A program made the translations under genes and the position numbers. This document shows, piece after piece, positions 14,805 to 24,032 of a DNA stretch of 45,473 nt. The stretch lies in contig CASEER010000009.1 in the NCBI GenBank assembly GCA_949287085.1, positions 1 through 45,473 on the forward strand. The letters run 5' to 3'. Every line of letters begins with the position of its first letter. Position 1 is the stretch's first letter. Below the pieces are notes generated by a model. It saw nothing but the letters and a program-made list of their open reading frames with translations, was not told the origin of the DNA and did not search any database. This stretch comes from an uncultured Coriobacteriaceae bacterium (GTDB lineage Bacteria; Actinomycetota; Coriobacteriia; Coriobacteriales; Coriobacteriaceae).

Positions 14805-15788
14805 TTAGGCCATAGCGTTGCGGCCGATAACGATGTCGTTGTGGCGTGCGCGCAGGTAAGACCACGAAAAGACGTTAGCCAGCTGCTCGGCCGTGCGCGG
14901 CGTTGCATCGGGTGCGATGCCAGCAAGGTGAGCCACGTGCCCCAGTAGACGCTCGGGCGAGCCAAACCGCTTGCGCAGCTCGCCCATATCAAGGTCATGG
15001 TCACGTTTTGCGAGGCGGCGTCCGTCAGGTGCAATAAGCAGCGGAATATGAGCATAGGTAGGCTCAGCATAGCCAAGGAGCCACTGCAGGTAGATTTGGC
15101 GTGGCGTTGAAGCCAGAAGATCGCTACCGCGCACGATTTCGGTTACACCCATGGCGGCGTCGTCTACCACAACCGCAAGCTGGTAGGCAAACACGCCGTC
15201 GCTGCGGCGAATCAGAAAGTCTCCGCAATCGCGCGCAAGTACTTGCTGCTGTGCGCCATATACCCGGTCGGTAAACGTGATGATGCCATTTGGCTCGTCT
15301 TCCTGGGGGACAATGAGGCGCGTTGCGGGTGGACGCCGCTTGCTGCGCTCGGCAACCTCGGCGGGAGTAAGGCCGCGACAGGTGCCGGCATACACAGGGG
15401 TGCCGTCGCTCGCATGCGGCGCCGTGGCAGCATGAAGTTCTGCGCGGGAGCAAAAACAGGGATAGGTGAGTCCTGCTTGGTCTAGAAGGCTTGCCGCCGC
15501 TTGATAGGCTTCTAGGCGTTGGTGCTGATACACCACCTCGCCGTCCCAATACAAATCAAGCCAACGCAGGTCATCAATAAGCAAATCGGTCCACGGGCCG
15601 CTCTGCGTGCGCTCGTCGAGGTCCTCGATGCGCAGCAGCAACGTACCGCCTGCGCTCCGGGCAGATAACCAGGCGAGTAAAAATGCGTACACATTGCCAA
15701 GGTGCATGCGGCCTGACGGGGTGGGCGCAAAGCGGCCAACGGGAGGGGTCGCGGCGCGCGGTATGCTTTGTTCGTACGTGTGCTTCAT
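14805..15788 (-). CDS. gluQ: Glutamyl-Q tRNA(Asp) synthetase (GluQ-RS)
   Basis: 327 residues, a shortened glutamyl-tRNA synthetase-like catalytic domain with no anticodon-binding domain. PSGRMHLGN (24-32) is the HIGH-type motif and LAKRDHD the KMSKS-type motif. The zinc site C-x-C with a distal Y-x3-C (YPCFCSRAEL, then YAGTCR) is characteristic of GluQ-RS, which glutamylates queuosine in tRNA-Asp. A discriminating glutamyl-tRNA synthetase would be longer. A TATACT box on the minus strand (15796-15801) lies eight bases before the ATG at 15788, and no Shine-Dalgarno is seen, so the mRNA may be leaderless. Confidence 0.9.
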   Translation of the reverse strand: MKHTYEQSIPRAATPPVGRFAPTPSGRMHLGNVYAFLLAWLSARSAGGTLLLRIEDLDERTQSGPWTDLLIDDLRWLDLYWDGEVVYQHQRLEAYQAAASLLDQAGLTYPCFCSRAELHAATAPHASDGTPVYAGTCRGLTPAEVAERSKRRPPATRLIVPQEDEPNGIITFTDRVYGAQQQVLARDCGDFLIRRSDGVFAYQLAVVVDDAAMGVTEIVRGSDLLASTPRQIYLQWLLGYAEPTYAHIPLLIAPDGRRLAKRDHDLDMGELRKRFGSPERLLGHVAHLAGIAPDATPRTAEQLANVFSWSYLRARHNDIVIGRNAMA

Positions 15789-15795
15789 GCGCATG

Positions 15796-15801
15796 AGTAT
15801 A
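15796..15801 (-). promoter_or_regulatory. -10 box of gluQ
   Basis: TATACT on the minus strand. A start site about seven bases downstream would coincide with the A of the gluQ ATG at 15788. No -35 hexamer is recognisable. Confidence 0.45.
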
Positions 15802-15845
15802 CGCGTGCTTGCAAGGTGCCGGGGGCAGGAGCTTTGCCCTGGCAA

Positions 15846-15884
15846 CGAAAGGGCCCCGCACCGGGGTGGTACGGGGCCCTTCGG
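15846..15884 (-). terminator. Probable terminator of the ferritin transcript
   Basis: A perfect AAGGGCCCCG / CGGGGCCCTT stem with a 13-base loop, followed on the minus strand by TTCGTTG. It lies about 135 bases past the ferritin stop. A second 8-bp stem (15967-15974 with 15985-15992) lies closer to the gene. Confidence 0.6.
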
Positions 15885-16016
15885 AAAAGGGGGCAATATA
15901 AGAAACGGAAGGGTGCACGATATTCGCCTGGCGTGCGCCGTCCGCTTGCTGCGCTGCACGCCCGTTGCCTCCGACGAGTCGCTTTCGGAGGCGCGGGGCA
16001 TGCACGCGGGGAGAGC

Positions 16017-16535
16017 TTAGAGTGGCAGCGCCGTCGTCTGCACGTACGTGCGCGCCTGATACTCGCGATCAAGGTCATAGAGACCCTTGGGGTCGCAACC
16101 AAAGAGCTTCATGTTGGTAATCATGTCGCGGGCGTTGGTTTCCTCTTCGCCCTGCTCAGACACAAACCAGTCGAGGAACTTCATCGTGCGCACGTCGTGC
16201 ACGCTGTGTGCCACCTCGTAGCAATGATGGATGAGACCCGTCACATACTCCTCGTGCTCAAGGCCAGCCTCGAGCGGCTCAAGGTCGTTCGAGAAGGTTT
16301 TGTCGGGCTTGGCGATGGCTTCCATCGTAGGGGTAAAGTCGTTGTCAAGCAGATAACGACGGATGGCCAAGGCGTGATCGAGCTCCTCTTTGGCCTGAAT
16401 CTCGTACCAATTGGCAAAGCCCTTAAGGCCGCGATCCTCATAGTAATCGGCAAATGTTAGGTATAGATAAGAGGAGTAAAGCTCCTTGTTGATCTGCTCG
16501 TTAAGGACCGACGAGACCTTCTCGTTCATGGCCAT
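16017..16535 (-). CDS. Non-haem bacterial ferritin
   Basis: 172 residues, all-helical. EQINKELYSSYLYL gives the first ferroxidase Glu (about 18), KEELDHA the Glu and His of helix B, and GLEHEEY and SEQGEEETNA the remaining acidic metal ligands. It oxidises Fe(II) and stores iron in a 24-subunit cytoplasmic cage. The ATG at 16535 is preceded by AAGAAAGAGG; a longer frame to 16622 lacks a site. Divergently transcribed from the DUF2207 gene. No Fur or DtxR box was identified with confidence. Confidence 0.95.
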   Translation of the reverse strand: MAMNEKVSSVLNEQINKELYSSYLYLTFADYYEDRGLKGFANWYEIQAKEELDHALAIRRYLLDNDFTPTMEAIAKPDKTFSNDLEPLEAGLEHEEYVTGLIHHCYEVAHSVHDVRTMKFLDWFVSEQGEEETNARDMITNMKLFGCDPKGLYDLDREYQARTYVQTTALPL

Positions 16536-16665
16536 GGATGCCTCTTTCTTTGTGCGCCTGTTGGGTGCGTGATTAGGTCGTGTTTGGTATACCCATTTGC
16601 CACAGCGCAAACGCGCGGCCAAAGATCTCGCAACTCCAACACAACTAAGCCGCGCGAATCTAAAA

Positions 16666-16693
16666 TTGGTTTGTCCGGCTGCCTTGCTATACT
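16666..16693 (+). promoter_or_regulatory. Promoter of the DUF2207 gene
   Basis: TTGGTT (16666-16671) and TATACT (16688-16693) separated by 16 bases, about 33 bases before the start codon. Confidence 0.6.
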
Positions 16694-16726
16694 GTGCGCA
16701 AGTTCAGACACGTACGAGGTGGTGCC

Positions 16727-18787
16727 ATGAATCCTTCGAGCGAGCTGGGGCAACGCGTTAGGCTTTTGCTGGCGGCGATAGCGCTGGTGTTGGGTTTGTT
16801 GCTATGTCCCGCACGGGCGTTTGCCGACAGCTATCCCAACGTGCACATTGAGGCGGCCGTGCAGCCATCGGGCGACCTGCAGGTTACCGAAACGCGTGCG
16901 TTTGAATTTAGCGACGACGGCAACGGCGTGTACTGGAATATTCCTGAATCGACCAATGAACAGGGCGACACCGCGCGCATTGCCATAACGGATGTGCGTC
17001 TTATGACCGATGGGGGTTCGCGCAGCGGCAAAGCGTTCACACGCGTCGCGTCTGCTGAGGTGGGTGACGATGGTGTGTATACCGTCGACCAGAGAGACGG
17101 CATGGTGCAGCTTATGGTGTATGAGCCGCATGCAGAGGACGAGACCCAACAGGTGCGCGTGAGCTACACCATACGTGGCGCCGTGATGGCTTGGGCCGAT
17201 ACCGCCGAGCTGTACTGGCAGTTTGTTGGCGCGGACTGGGAGGAAGACGCGCACGACGTGGAGCTCACGGTGAGGTTCCCGGATGGTGCGTCAGCATCTG
17301 AGGAAGCTCGGGAGGGCAAGAACTTTTGCGCCTGGGGCCACGGCCCGCTTGACGGTACGGTAGAGCTCGACGCGGCTGCGCCCGCGGTAACGTACAAGAT
17401 GCCAACGGTGTCCGCGGGTACCTATGTCGAGGCGCGTATTGCGTTTCCGCTGGCATGGGTGCCGGAGCTTGCGGCGCACACGACTGAATCGAACGAAGCG
17501 CACCTGGATGTCATGCGCGAAGAGGAAGATGCGTGGACGCGCGCGGCAAACAAGCGGCGTGAAGAGGCGCGCCGGCAGCGCACGGTGACGAGTGCTGCAA
17601 TCATTGCTGCGTCGGGTCTGTTCGCGGTGGTGATGGCGCTCATTAAGGTGACGCACCGCTCGCCGCGGCCGCAGTTTACGGCAACGTATCTTGATGAGGT
17701 GCCGAGCGACGACCATCCCGCCGTTATTGCCGCGTTTAACGAGGACGGCGTGGTAAGCGAGCGGGCGTTCGCCGCTACGCTCATCAAGCTTACGTCCGAG
17801 GGCGTGGTGGGCATTGAAGGCCTGGATGTAAATGGTCAAAGCGTATCGCGGGCGGCGCAGGAGCCCGTTATGGGTGACGAGGTCCGTGCATATCGCGATG
17901 GGTCGAGCGATAAAGCGAGCGAAGAAGAGCTCTTTGGCGCAAAGGCCGCGCGTCGGCGCGCATCTGAGTCGGCGGCTGGCGACAAGGAGCGCAGCGACCG
18001 CCGCTCGCACGCCTACCGTCTGACACTCATAGACGCCGCGCGCCGTGACGAGGCGACAATCGATGGTGCGGCGCTTAGACTGTTCTTCCGGGGCAACCGG
18101 CAAACGGCCAGTATTGATGCTATGGCTGACTATGCACGTGACCAGCCCGAACGCTACGACGAGCTGCTCGATGACTTCAGGGCCGCGGCGAGTCAAGCGC
18201 TTGATGCTCGCCAGCTGATAGCATCGACCGGTAAAGCTGCGGGAGCTATCTCGGTTGCCATTGGTGCCGTGATTATCGTGGCGACCATCGTCCTTGGTAT
18301 CACCAATGAGCTCGCCCCGTTGACGGTCGTGGCTATTGTTTTTGCGCTCGTGGGTATTGCGTGCGGATGCACGCTCAAGCGCTATACGCCGGCGGGCGCC
18401 GATCTTAAGGCGCGCTGCGATGCGTTTGCGCGATGGCTCAAGGACTTCCAATACGGCAGCGTTCCGGCGCCAAGCGACCCTGCGCGGTGGGGCAATATGC
18501 TGGTATACGCGGTGACGTTGGGTTTTGACGCAGATTTGGTGAGCACGCTTGCCCAACTTGTGCCGGAAGAGGCAGTGCATGACGGTGGTTTGTTCTATCC
18601 GGTGTACTGGTGGTATATCCCGCATGGCGCCCACCGCGTGAGCCCGCTCGAGCGCACCGAGACGCAATGTCCCATTTCTGCGGGCGCGCTGGCGGCAAGC
18701 TCAGACAGCTCGGCCGCCGGCATGGGTGGCGGGTTCTCGGTTGGCGGTGGCGGCGGAGTTGGCGGCGGTGGCGGCGGCAGCTTCTAG
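16727..18787 (+). CDS. DUF2207 family membrane protein with glycine-rich tail
   Basis: 686 residues. A signal peptide (about 1-35, ending LCPARAFADS) precedes an exported domain of about 240 residues typical of DUF2207 (YPNVHIEAAVQPSGDLQVTE, VYWNIPES, YWQFVGADW). A membrane segment follows at about 285-308, and another helix pair at about 500-550 (ISVAIGAVIIVATIVLGI, VVAIVFALVGIACGC). A charged cytoplasmic region with basic and acidic repeats lies between them. The C-terminus is a Gly-rich string (GGGFSVGGGGGVGG...SF), common in this family. Function is unknown. GAGGTGG precedes the ATG. It is a single-gene unit divergent from ferritin. Confidence 0.9.
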   Translation: MNPSSELGQRVRLLLAAIALVLGLLLCPARAFADSYPNVHIEAAVQPSGDLQVTETRAFEFSDDGNGVYWNIPESTNEQGDTARIAITDVRLMTDGGSRSGKAFTRVASAEVGDDGVYTVDQRDGMVQLMVYEPHAEDETQQVRVSYTIRGAVMAWADTAELYWQFVGADWEEDAHDVELTVRFPDGASASEEAREGKNFCAWGHGPLDGTVELDAAAPAVTYKMPTVSAGTYVEARIAFPLAWVPELAAHTTESNEAHLDVMREEEDAWTRAANKRREEARRQRTVTSAAIIAASGLFAVVMALIKVTHRSPRPQFTATYLDEVPSDDHPAVIAAFNEDGVVSERAFAATLIKLTSEGVVGIEGLDVNGQSVSRAAQEPVMGDEVRAYRDGSSDKASEEELFGAKAARRRASESAAGDKERSDRRSHAYRLTLIDAARRDEATIDGAALRLFFRGNRQTASIDAMADYARDQPERYDELLDDFRAAASQALDARQLIASTGKAAGAISVAIGAVIIVATIVLGITNELAPLTVVAIVFALVGIACGCTLKRYTPAGADLKARCDAFARWLKDFQYGSVPAPSDPARWGNMLVYAVTLGFDADLVSTLAQLVPEEAVHDGGLFYPVYWWYIPHGAHRVSPLERTETQCPISAGALAASSDSSAAGMGGGFSVGGGGGVGGGGGGSF

Positions 18788-18913
18788 CAACCGGTTTTCG
18801 GGGGAAACCACACAGATAGGTACGCAAACGGGCATGGTTGCGGTACATTAGATAGATGTTTTTGGCGTCGGACGGTTGCCAGGGCAATCGGTAAAGCGTG
18901 CAAGGAGGGCTGC

Positions 18914-20548
18914 ATGGGTTCAGAGGGCAGGATTGAGCGCGCGCTCATTTCGGTGACCGACAAGACAGGCATCGTTGAGTTTGCGCAGGCGCTCGTCGAT
19001 AACTTTGGGATCGAAGTGATCTCGACGGGCGGCACGGCAAAGGTGCTTGAAGAGGCGGGTGTTCCCGTTACGCCCATCGAAGAGTTCACGGGATTTCCCG
19101 AAATGATGGACGGGCGCGTGAAAACGCTCCATCCCAAAGTCCACGGCGGTTTGCTTGCGCGTCGCGACTCCAAGCAGCACATGGCCGAGGCGGCCGAGTA
19201 CGGCATCAAGATGATCGATCTGGTGTGCGTGAACCTCTATGAGTTTGAAAAGACCGTTGCCGACCCCAACGTGACCTTTGAAGATGCCATTGAGCACATC
19301 GATATCGGCGGTCCGAGCATGCTGCGCTCGGCCGCGAAGAACAACGACGCGGTAACCGTGGTGTGCGATCCGGCCGACTACGACGCGGTGCTCGAGGAGA
19401 TGCGCATTCATTGCGGCGCCACCACCAAGACTACGCGTCGTCGCCTGGCGGCAAAGGTGTACGCGCGCACGGCTGCTTACGACACGGCCATCTCGATGTG
19501 GTTTAGCACCTATCTAGAGATGCAGGAGCAGGCAATCGATCCGGACGATCCGTTTGAGCCGCCCGCGGTCATCGATTTGCATCTGACCAAGGTCCAGGAC
19601 CTGCGCTATGGCGAGAACCCGCATCAGGCTGCTGCGGTGTACGGCTTTACCGGCGAGTTCGCGCAGCTGGGAAGTTCGCCGAACCCGCTTGTGGGCGCCG
19701 AGCAGATTCAGGGCAAGCCGCTTTCGTACAACAACCTGCTCGATGCCGATGCCGCATGGAATGCGGTGCGTGAGTTTAGCGAGCCGGCTGTCGTGATTTT
19801 GAAGCACCAGAACCCCTGCGGTTCTGCCGTTGCCAACGACGTAACCACTGCATATGACCGCGCCTTTGCATGCGATCCCAAGAGCGCGTTTGGTGGCATT
19901 ATTGCCGTGAACCGCGAGGTGCCGCTTTCGCTCGTCGAGCATTTTGCCGATCAGAACAAGCAGTTCGTCGAGGTGCTCGTGGCGCCGAGCTATACGCCGG
20001 AAGCTCTTGAGCGCCTGAGCCGCCGCCAGAACCTGCGCGTGCTGGCAACGGGCGGCGCCGAGGGCCATGCCAAGTTTGAGGTGCGCTCGGTAGACGGCGG
20101 CATCTTGGTGCAGACCGTGGACACCGTGGACGAGGATCCGACCGAGTTTACGTGCCCCACGTCGCGCAAGCCGACCGACCAGGAGATGCGCGACCTGCTC
20201 TTTGCCTGGAACGTGGTCAAGACGGTAAAGTCGAATGCCATTTTGGTGGCCAAGAACCAGGCTGGTATTGGCATGGGTCCGGGTCAGCCTAACCGCGTTG
20301 ACTCTGCGCTGCTGGCATGCGAGCGTGCTGAGGATGCGTGCGAGCGCATGGGTATGGATGCCGACAATCTGGTGGCTGCAAGCGATGCGTTCTTCCCGTT
20401 CCGCGATAACGTGGACGTGCTTGCCGAGCATGGCGTGACCGCGATTATCCAGCCGGGCGGCTCGGTGCGCGACGAGGAGTCCATCAAGGCGTGTGACGAT
20501 CACGACATCGCGATGATCTTCACGGGTACCCGCCACTTCCGTCACTAA
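18914..20548 (+). CDS. purH: Bifunctional AICAR transformylase / IMP cyclohydrolase PurH
   Basis: 544 residues. The N-terminal cyclohydrolase ([58 protein letters not shown]) is followed by the transformylase ([50 protein letters not shown]). It carries out the last two steps of IMP synthesis. It is slightly longer than the usual 510-530, mainly from a loop around 370-410. AAGGAGGG lies four bases before the ATG. The next gene begins 60 bases downstream on the same strand and may be cotranscribed. Confidence 0.97.
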   Translation: MGSEGRIERALISVTDKTGIVEFAQALVDNFGIEVISTGGTAKVLEEAGVPVTPIEEFTGFPEMMDGRVKTLHPKVHGGLLARRDSKQHMAEAAEYGIKMIDLVCVNLYEFEKTVADPNVTFEDAIEHIDIGGPSMLRSAAKNNDAVTVVCDPADYDAVLEEMRIHCGATTKTTRRRLAAKVYARTAAYDTAISMWFSTYLEMQEQAIDPDDPFEPPAVIDLHLTKVQDLRYGENPHQAAAVYGFTGEFAQLGSSPNPLVGAEQIQGKPLSYNNLLDADAAWNAVREFSEPAVVILKHQNPCGSAVANDVTTAYDRAFACDPKSAFGGIIAVNREVPLSLVEHFADQNKQFVEVLVAPSYTPEALERLSRRQNLRVLATGGAEGHAKFEVRSVDGGILVQTVDTVDEDPTEFTCPTSRKPTDQEMRDLLFAWNVVKTVKSNAILVAKNQAGIGMGPGQPNRVDSALLACERAEDACERMGMDADNLVAASDAFFPFRDNVDVLAEHGVTAIIQPGGSVRDEESIKACDDHDIAMIFTGTRHFRH

Positions 20549-20608
20549 GGTGGGACAAGGCGCCGGGCTTCTTTGTTCTTGGGGCGTGGCGAAGCGATAC
20601 GAGGACGT

Positions 20609-21310
20609 ATGAGCGAGAGCGCAGAACAAGAGTTCAAGTTGGGCGAGCCGGCGCTGGTGTGTCGGTGGCGTTTGGCGGGCAGGCATGTGCCGTTGCTTAA
20701 TCGGCACATGCGTGCGCTCTCGCAGCGCCGCGTGGCGGGCGCGCCGCTCACCACCAACATGCTCGGCTGGGTAAAGCAGCACATTGAATGCTCACTCGCC
20801 GAGGATACGACCGTTGCAGCCGATGGCGTGCTCATGCTCGTTGTTGATGTTGAAGGACAAGCGGCCATGAGCTCTGGCATGTATGAGCCGCTTGCTGATA
20901 CCTCGGCAGCCGCGCTTGCTGCCCGCGCTGCTGAAGCGCGCCGCGAGGCAAAAGAAACAGGCATTGCCCCCGAGGTGCTCTGCGCGCTTGAAGGCTCCTC
21001 GCTTGTGGTTGGAGCTCCTGCCAATGAGCGACTCTGCGGCACCATGACGTTTGTGCAGCAGCTCGCCGAGACGCGTGGCTGTGTGGCGCGCTTTGAACCC
21101 GATACGCAGGTGTTGGCGTCGGGTGAGATGGGTGCGCCCTTCTTGGTTTCTGACGAACATGGTATCGTCGCCGCATCCGACAGCGTGGGCGCTCCCACGG
21201 AAACCCCTGCCCCGGAGCCCGGTTCGGCTGCTTCTGAGGCTGCTGAGCTCCCTGTGTCTATCGCGTTTCTTGCCCAGGCGTTCGAAACGATCCGCGATAA
21301 AGTGCGCTAA
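20609..21310 (+). CDS. Unknown 233-residue protein downstream of purH
   Basis: I do not recognise this family. The protein is cytoplasmic with no signal or membrane segment. Residues 1-75 include an Arg-rich helix (LLNRHMRALSQRRVAG), 75-105 an Ala-rich helix, and about 110-190 the sequence LEGSSLVVGAPANERLCGTMTFVQQLAETRG and LVSDEHGIVAASDS. A Pro/Glu/Ala-rich linker (about 195-215) leads to a short C-terminal helix (VSIAFLAQAFETIRDKVR). The ATG at 20609 follows GAGGAC; in-frame upstream codons lack a site. It lies 60 bases after purH and 145 before the response regulator. Confidence 0.8.
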   Translation: MSESAEQEFKLGEPALVCRWRLAGRHVPLLNRHMRALSQRRVAGAPLTTNMLGWVKQHIECSLAEDTTVAADGVLMLVVDVEGQAAMSSGMYEPLADTSAAALAARAAEARREAKETGIAPEVLCALEGSSLVVGAPANERLCGTMTFVQQLAETRGCVARFEPDTQVLASGEMGAPFLVSDEHGIVAASDSVGAPTETPAPEPGSAASEAAELPVSIAFLAQAFETIRDKVR

Positions 21311-21455
21311 CGGCGCGCTTGGGGCAGACGGCGGTCGCTGCGGTGCCAGATGGCGTTTGTTGGGGCATGAGACGGCGACTCTTGCGGCATAATGGAACGA
21401 GCGCGTCGCCTATGCGATGCGCCACGTTGATGATGTGCGCAAAGGAGACCGCCCC

Positions 21456-22121
21456 ATGCCCTTGATCTATGTGGTTGAAGACGATGCCCCCATTCGCGGA
21501 GAGCTTGTGCAGGTGCTTGAGCGCAATGGGTTCGAGACGGCATGGTGCGAGACCTTTGACCACGTGGTAGAAGACATTCAGGCGGCTGACCCAGATTTGG
21601 TGCTGCTTGATCTTACCTTGCCGGGGACCGACGGTCAGTTTGTGTGCCGCGAGCTCCGTGCGGTTTCCGAGGTGCCCATCATTGTGCTGACCTCGCGTGT
21701 TACCGAGATTGACGAAGTTATGAGCATGACCATGGGCGCGGACGACTTTATTGCTAAGCCCTATCGCTCACGCGTACTGATGGCGCGCATCCAGGCGCTC
21801 TTGCGGCGCATGACGGGAGCCAGTGATCGCAGTATGCTCGAGCACAACGGGGTGACGCTCGACCTCTCGCGTTCAACAGCCACGGCGGTGGGCGGCACGG
21901 TGGAGCTCACCAAAAACGAGATGCGTATCCTTGCCCTGCTGATGCAGCGCGCCGGCACCATCGTTTCGCGCGAGGACATCATGCGCGACCTGTGGGACTC
22001 TGATGCCTTTATTGACGATAACACGCTTACCGTTAATATAAACCGTCTGCGCGCGACGCTCGGCAAAATTGGCGTCACGGACTATTTGACGACGCACCGC
22101 GGCCGCGGCTACTCGGTGTAG
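21456..22121 (+). CDS. OmpR/PhoB-family response regulator, BceR-like
   Basis: 221 residues. The receiver domain has the acidic pair at 9-10, the phospho-acceptor Asp52 (LLDLTLPG), Thr79/Ser80 and Lys101 (FIAKPY). The C-terminal winged helix (about 130-221) ends with LTVNINRLRATLGKIG and THRGRGYSV, typical of OmpR-type DNA binding. AAAGGAGA precedes the ATG by six bases. The paired kinase follows 9 bases later. Overall likeness is to the BceR group, which controls cell-envelope antibiotic resistance. The likely -10 box is CATAAT at 21388-21393. Confidence 0.93.
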   Translation: MPLIYVVEDDAPIRGELVQVLERNGFETAWCETFDHVVEDIQAADPDLVLLDLTLPGTDGQFVCRELRAVSEVPIIVLTSRVTEIDEVMSMTMGADDFIAKPYRSRVLMARIQALLRRMTGASDRSMLEHNGVTLDLSRSTATAVGGTVELTKNEMRILALLMQRAGTIVSREDIMRDLWDSDAFIDDNTLTVNINRLRATLGKIGVTDYLTTHRGRGYSV

Positions 22122-22130
22122 GCGAGTGCC

Positions 22131-23201
22131 ATGAGCTTATGGGCATATGTGCGGTCTTGCTTGCCGACCATTGTTTTGATGATAGCTACGATTGCCCTTT
22201 CGGCCTTTATCTTGGCGGTTGCGGGCGCGGGCCCAGCGGTTATCGTGCTCGTTGCGGCCATTATGTGCCTGGGGCTCGTGCTCGCGCTCGCTGCCGATTG
22301 GGCACGCAAGCGGCCGTTTTATAAGGGGCTTGCTGCCTGTGCCGAGGATGTTGAGCAGCCCCTGTGGCCTACCGATATGATCGAGCGGCCCGATTTCGCG
22401 GAAGGCGCGCTTACGTATGACGCACTAGCGGCCATCGCCAAGGCGGCCAACGATGATGTGAGCAGCTACCGGCGGCAGATGGCGGACTATCGCGAGTATA
22501 TTGAGACATGGGTGCATGAGGCAAAGTCGCCGCTGGCCGCAGCACACTTGATGCTCGACAACCTGCGCGCCGAGACAGCCGATTCCCATGCCGGCGCTAA
22601 GGTTCGTGCCCTTGATGACGAGCTGCAGCGCGTTGAGGGCTACATTGAGCAGGCGCTCTTTTATGCGCGCTCCGAAGCCGTTGATCGCGACTATTTGATT
22701 TGGCGGTACAAGCTGGCCGATCTGGTAGCGGCGGCCGTTAAGGCAAATGCGTCGGCGCTCATTGGCGCGCATATGGCGCCCGTGATGGAGCGCCTGGATT
22801 ACCCGGTGTTTACCGACGAAAAATGGATTGCCTTTATTCTGGGACAGATTATTCAAAACGCCGTAAAGTATGCGCGCTCCGATGCTCCACAGCTGGTCTT
22901 TCGGGCGGAGCTCTGCGATGCGGACCGTGCAACGGAGCGTGTGGAGCTAACGATTTGGGACAATGGCTGTGGCGTGAGCCCAGCAGATTTGCCGCGTGTG
23001 TTTGATAAGGGATTTACCGGCGAGAACGGCCGCACAGGCAAGCGCTCAACAGGCATTGGCCTTTACCTGGTCAAACGGTTGTGCGATAAGATGGGCGTGG
23101 GGGTGCGCGCCGCCTCGGTTGAGGGCGCTTGGTTTGCCATCACCCTCTCGTTTTCAACCAACAAGTTCCAATATGTTGATCGGGGGGGGGCGCTCCACTA
23201 G
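22131..23201 (+). CDS. Intramembrane-sensing histidine kinase, BceS-like
   Basis: 356 residues. Two membrane helices (about 11-31 and 36-56) are joined by an extremely short GAGP loop, so there is no external sensor domain. The H-box YREYIETWVHEAKSPLAA holds His129; N-box (FILGQIIQNAVKYA), DNGCGVSPADLPRVFDKGF and GKRSTGIGLYLVK form the ATPase domain. BceS-type kinases normally sense lipid II-cycle antibiotics through a BceAB transporter, but no such transporter is adjacent here. The last codons include a run of nine G (23182-23190), so the final residues (after NKFQYVD) are prone to slippage. The start ATG lies 9 bases after the response-regulator stop. Confidence 0.93.
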   Translation: MSLWAYVRSCLPTIVLMIATIALSAFILAVAGAGPAVIVLVAAIMCLGLVLALAADWARKRPFYKGLAACAEDVEQPLWPTDMIERPDFAEGALTYDALAAIAKAANDDVSSYRRQMADYREYIETWVHEAKSPLAAAHLMLDNLRAETADSHAGAKVRALDDELQRVEGYIEQALFYARSEAVDRDYLIWRYKLADLVAAAVKANASALIGAHMAPVMERLDYPVFTDEKWIAFILGQIIQNAVKYARSDAPQLVFRAELCDADRATERVELTIWDNGCGVSPADLPRVFDKGFTGENGRTGKRSTGIGLYLVKRLCDKMGVGVRAASVEGAWFAITLSFSTNKFQYVDRGGALH

Positions 23202-23285
23202 CGCCTGCGCCGTTTGAGCCTCGTTTGCGGCCGTAGGGTAAGGAAATGCCCCACGGCAACGCTGCGGCATCGTTTTCTCAACCGT

Positions 23286-23320
23286 CACAAAGAAAGGGCC
23301 CGGCACAACCGGACCCTTTG
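23286..23320 (-). terminator. Terminator of the universal stress protein gene
   Basis: On the minus strand, CAAAGGGTCCGG pairs with CCGGGCCCTTT (one G-U pair) around a TTGTG loop, followed by CTTTG. The wobble forms only on this strand, which points to a minus-strand transcript. Confidence 0.7.
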
Positions 23321-23369
23321 AACATACGTTTCCGGAAACCAAGCGGACCGGCACCGGTACGTGGCAACG

Positions 23370-23810
23370 CTACTTGACCACCAAGATGTCGCAGTCGGTG
23401 CTCCGCAGCAAGAACGTCGAAATGGAGCCCAGGAGCGCGTACTTGATGGACGATAGGCCGCGGGCGCCGCACATGACCAGGTCGGGCTTTACCACGTCGA
23501 GCATCTCGTCCTTAAGCGTCTCGCGAATGCGGCCGGAGCGCACCATGATCTCGACGCTCGGAATATTGGGGTTAGCTTTGGCTTCCTCAACCGCGACGGC
23601 AATGGAATCGCGGAATGCCGACTCGAGCCCGTTGATGAGGTCAACGGGGTAGGCACCGGCAGATTCGAGCGCCGTTGAGTCAATCACGTGGCCAATGTAG
23701 AGCTTGGCTCCGTTGTTGGCGGCAACTTTAATGGCACGCGCGAGCACAAAATCCTGCTGGTCGGTACCATCGAGAGCTACGAATACCTTGCCATAGCCTT
23801 CTTCAATCAT
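23370..23810 (-). CDS. Universal stress protein UspA family
   Basis: 146 residues, a single Usp domain. VFVALDGTDQQDFVLARAI is the first strand and helix, and the ATP-binding motif G-x2-G-x9-G-S is present as GARGLSSIKYALLGSIST. It is therefore of the ATP-binding UspFG/MJ0577 type. Strong AAGGAGG six bases before the ATG. Single gene, with its own terminator, divergent from uppP. A TATAAC about 65 bases upstream on the minus strand could be its -10 box. Confidence 0.95.
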   Translation of the reverse strand: MIEEGYGKVFVALDGTDQQDFVLARAIKVAANNGAKLYIGHVIDSTALESAGAYPVDLINGLESAFRDSIAVAVEEAKANPNIPSVEIMVRSGRIRETLKDEMLDVVKPDLVMCGARGLSSIKYALLGSISTFLLRSTDCDILVVK

Positions 23811-24032
23811 GGTGAGCCTCCTTAACGACCCGTTTGCAGCGCAAAGTCCGTGCCAGCGCTGTTTTGCTCCCGTTATACCCGCGCCTATGCGCAGGCCTCC
23901 TTATTATTCTGTGAACGTTGCCGCTTTTTCCGCCTGCGTGCGGCTTCAGGTCCGATAATGGCAAGAGGCATTTTGATTGCCTGGCGCATGCTGGGCGTGA
24001 GCATAGATCCGCTCGAGGACAAAGGGGTTACG

